Shown here: positions 13,970 through 14,260 of the stretch, in pieces
Position numbering within the stretch: position 1 is the first letter of the stretch
Layout of the letters: each line of letters opens with the position of its first letter
From: Chloroflexota bacterium
Lineage (GTDB): Bacteria; Chloroflexota; Chloroflexia; JAMDCE01
DNA length: 14,260 nt
Assembly (NCBI GenBank): GCA_023489135.1
Contig: JAMDCE010000659.1
Coordinates: forward strand, 1 to 14,260
Reading direction: 5' to 3'
Position numbers and translations under genes: made by a program
The notes under the pieces: model-generated
The model's input: only the letters and a program-made list of their open reading frames with translations
The model's database searches: none
Told to the model about the DNA's origin: nothing

Positions 13970-14200
13970 CTTGTTCGGCTGGCAAGGCTCGTAGACCGTC
14001 GTTGTGAACGCTCACCTGTGTCATCTGACACGCAGTGGCAGACCTTATCGCCGGCGATGAGGTAGCACCTTCCACGGTGGAAGGCACTCATTGTTACCGA
14101 CTTATTCGGTCAACCTCTCGAGCGGGCGCTGACGTCGCGCTAGGCCCCCTGGATGCCATCCCAAACGTTGACCGACTTTATCAGCGCAGAGGCAGGTCAT
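13970..14200 (+). promoter_or_regulatory. hairpin-rich intergenic region upstream of the partial gene
   Basis: These 231 bp contain no credible gene but four inverted repeats in a row: GTGTCA-TC-TGACAC (14018-14031), ATCGCCGGCGAT (14047-14058), CCTTCCAC-G-GTGGAAGG (14068-14084) and ACCGA-CTTAT-TCGGT (14096-14110). A sequence like the last one (GTTGACCGACTTTATC) recurs near 14167. They may be operators or leader RNA structure for the gene starting at 14201. No convincing promoter was identified. Confidence 0.4.
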
Positions 14201-14260
14201 ATGAAACTCTGGAGAAAGCCACTGGACGCCGACAAGCTGCGGCTTCCTCGCGGCGAGATT
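14201..14260 (+). CDS. start of a gene cut by the window edge; possibly a ferredoxin-like 2-oxoacid oxidoreductase subunit
   Basis: Twenty codons, MKLWRKPLDADKLRLPRGEI, run off the end of the window without a stop. AGAGG at 14188-14192 lies eight nucleotides upstream of the ATG, which supports a real start. The LPRGEI ending resembles the lead-in to the first cysteine motif of small 4Fe-4S delta subunits of 2-oxoacid:ferredoxin oxidoreductases. No cysteine is reached within the window, so that identity is a guess. Confidence 0.55.
   Translation, partial: MKLWRKPLDADKLRLPRGEI

Noticed and set aside
13900..14091. 63-residue minus-strand open frame in the right intergenic region
   Set aside because: No ribosome site, no recognisable family, and it overlaps the small membrane protein gene and the inverted repeats.

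Overview
The window is about 60% G+C and densely coded, apparently from an uncultivated bacterium. The best guess is an anaerobic Chloroflexota (Dehalococcoidia-like) lineage. The grounds are the style of the tig-clpP-clpX proteins, a secreted Thr/Pro-rich protein, an actinobacterial/Chloroflexota-type PdtaS/PdtaR pair and an HdrD/DsrK-type redox operon. This taxonomic call is inference from protein style, because no marker could be searched.

Layout. (1) 1-147: intergenic DNA with a MITE-like imperfect palindrome. (2) 148-3247, minus strand: a tightly coupled five-gene operon, read from the right as stand-alone receiver domain, DsrE-family protein, TusA-family sulfur carrier, NarI/DsrM-like membrane cytochrome b and HdrD/DsrK-like Fe-S protein. 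Three of its junctions overlap and the fourth is a 14-nt gap. (3) 3454-5172, minus strand: a NarX/NarL-type two-component system. (4) 5231-5489, plus strand: a tRNA-Gly(GCC) unit with a consensus promoter and an intrinsic terminator. (5) 5494-8975, plus strand: tig-clpP-clpX, the protein folding and degradation module. (6) 8981-11793, minus strand: pdtaS, pdtaR and a MogA/MoaB-type molybdopterin gene, behind a strong promoter that is followed immediately by a terminator-like hairpin. (7) 11821-14260, plus strand: an inositol monophosphatase-family gene, a secreted Thr/Pro-rich protein, a 30-bp perfect palindrome, a small membrane protein, a hairpin-rich intergenic region and the first 20 codons of another gene.

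How the parts may work together. The left operon looks like a sulfur-trafficking and quinone/thiol redox module (TusA and DsrE with a DsrMK-like pair). It is unusual in beginning with a lone receiver domain that lies directly downstream of a two-component system. The pdtaS-pdtaR operon pairs a soluble HisKA_2 kinase with an ANTAR RNA-binding antiterminator, and its own leader carries an intrinsic-terminator hairpin, which suggests attenuation and possibly autoregulation.

Most notable single observations: ClpP has Asn where the catalytic Asp is expected; the pdtaS leader contains a terminator; the receiver domain lacks one of its two metal-binding acidic residues; several promoters appear to give leaderless mRNAs; and palindromic elements sit at both ends of the window. 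No rRNA, CRISPR array, transposase or prophage gene was seen.
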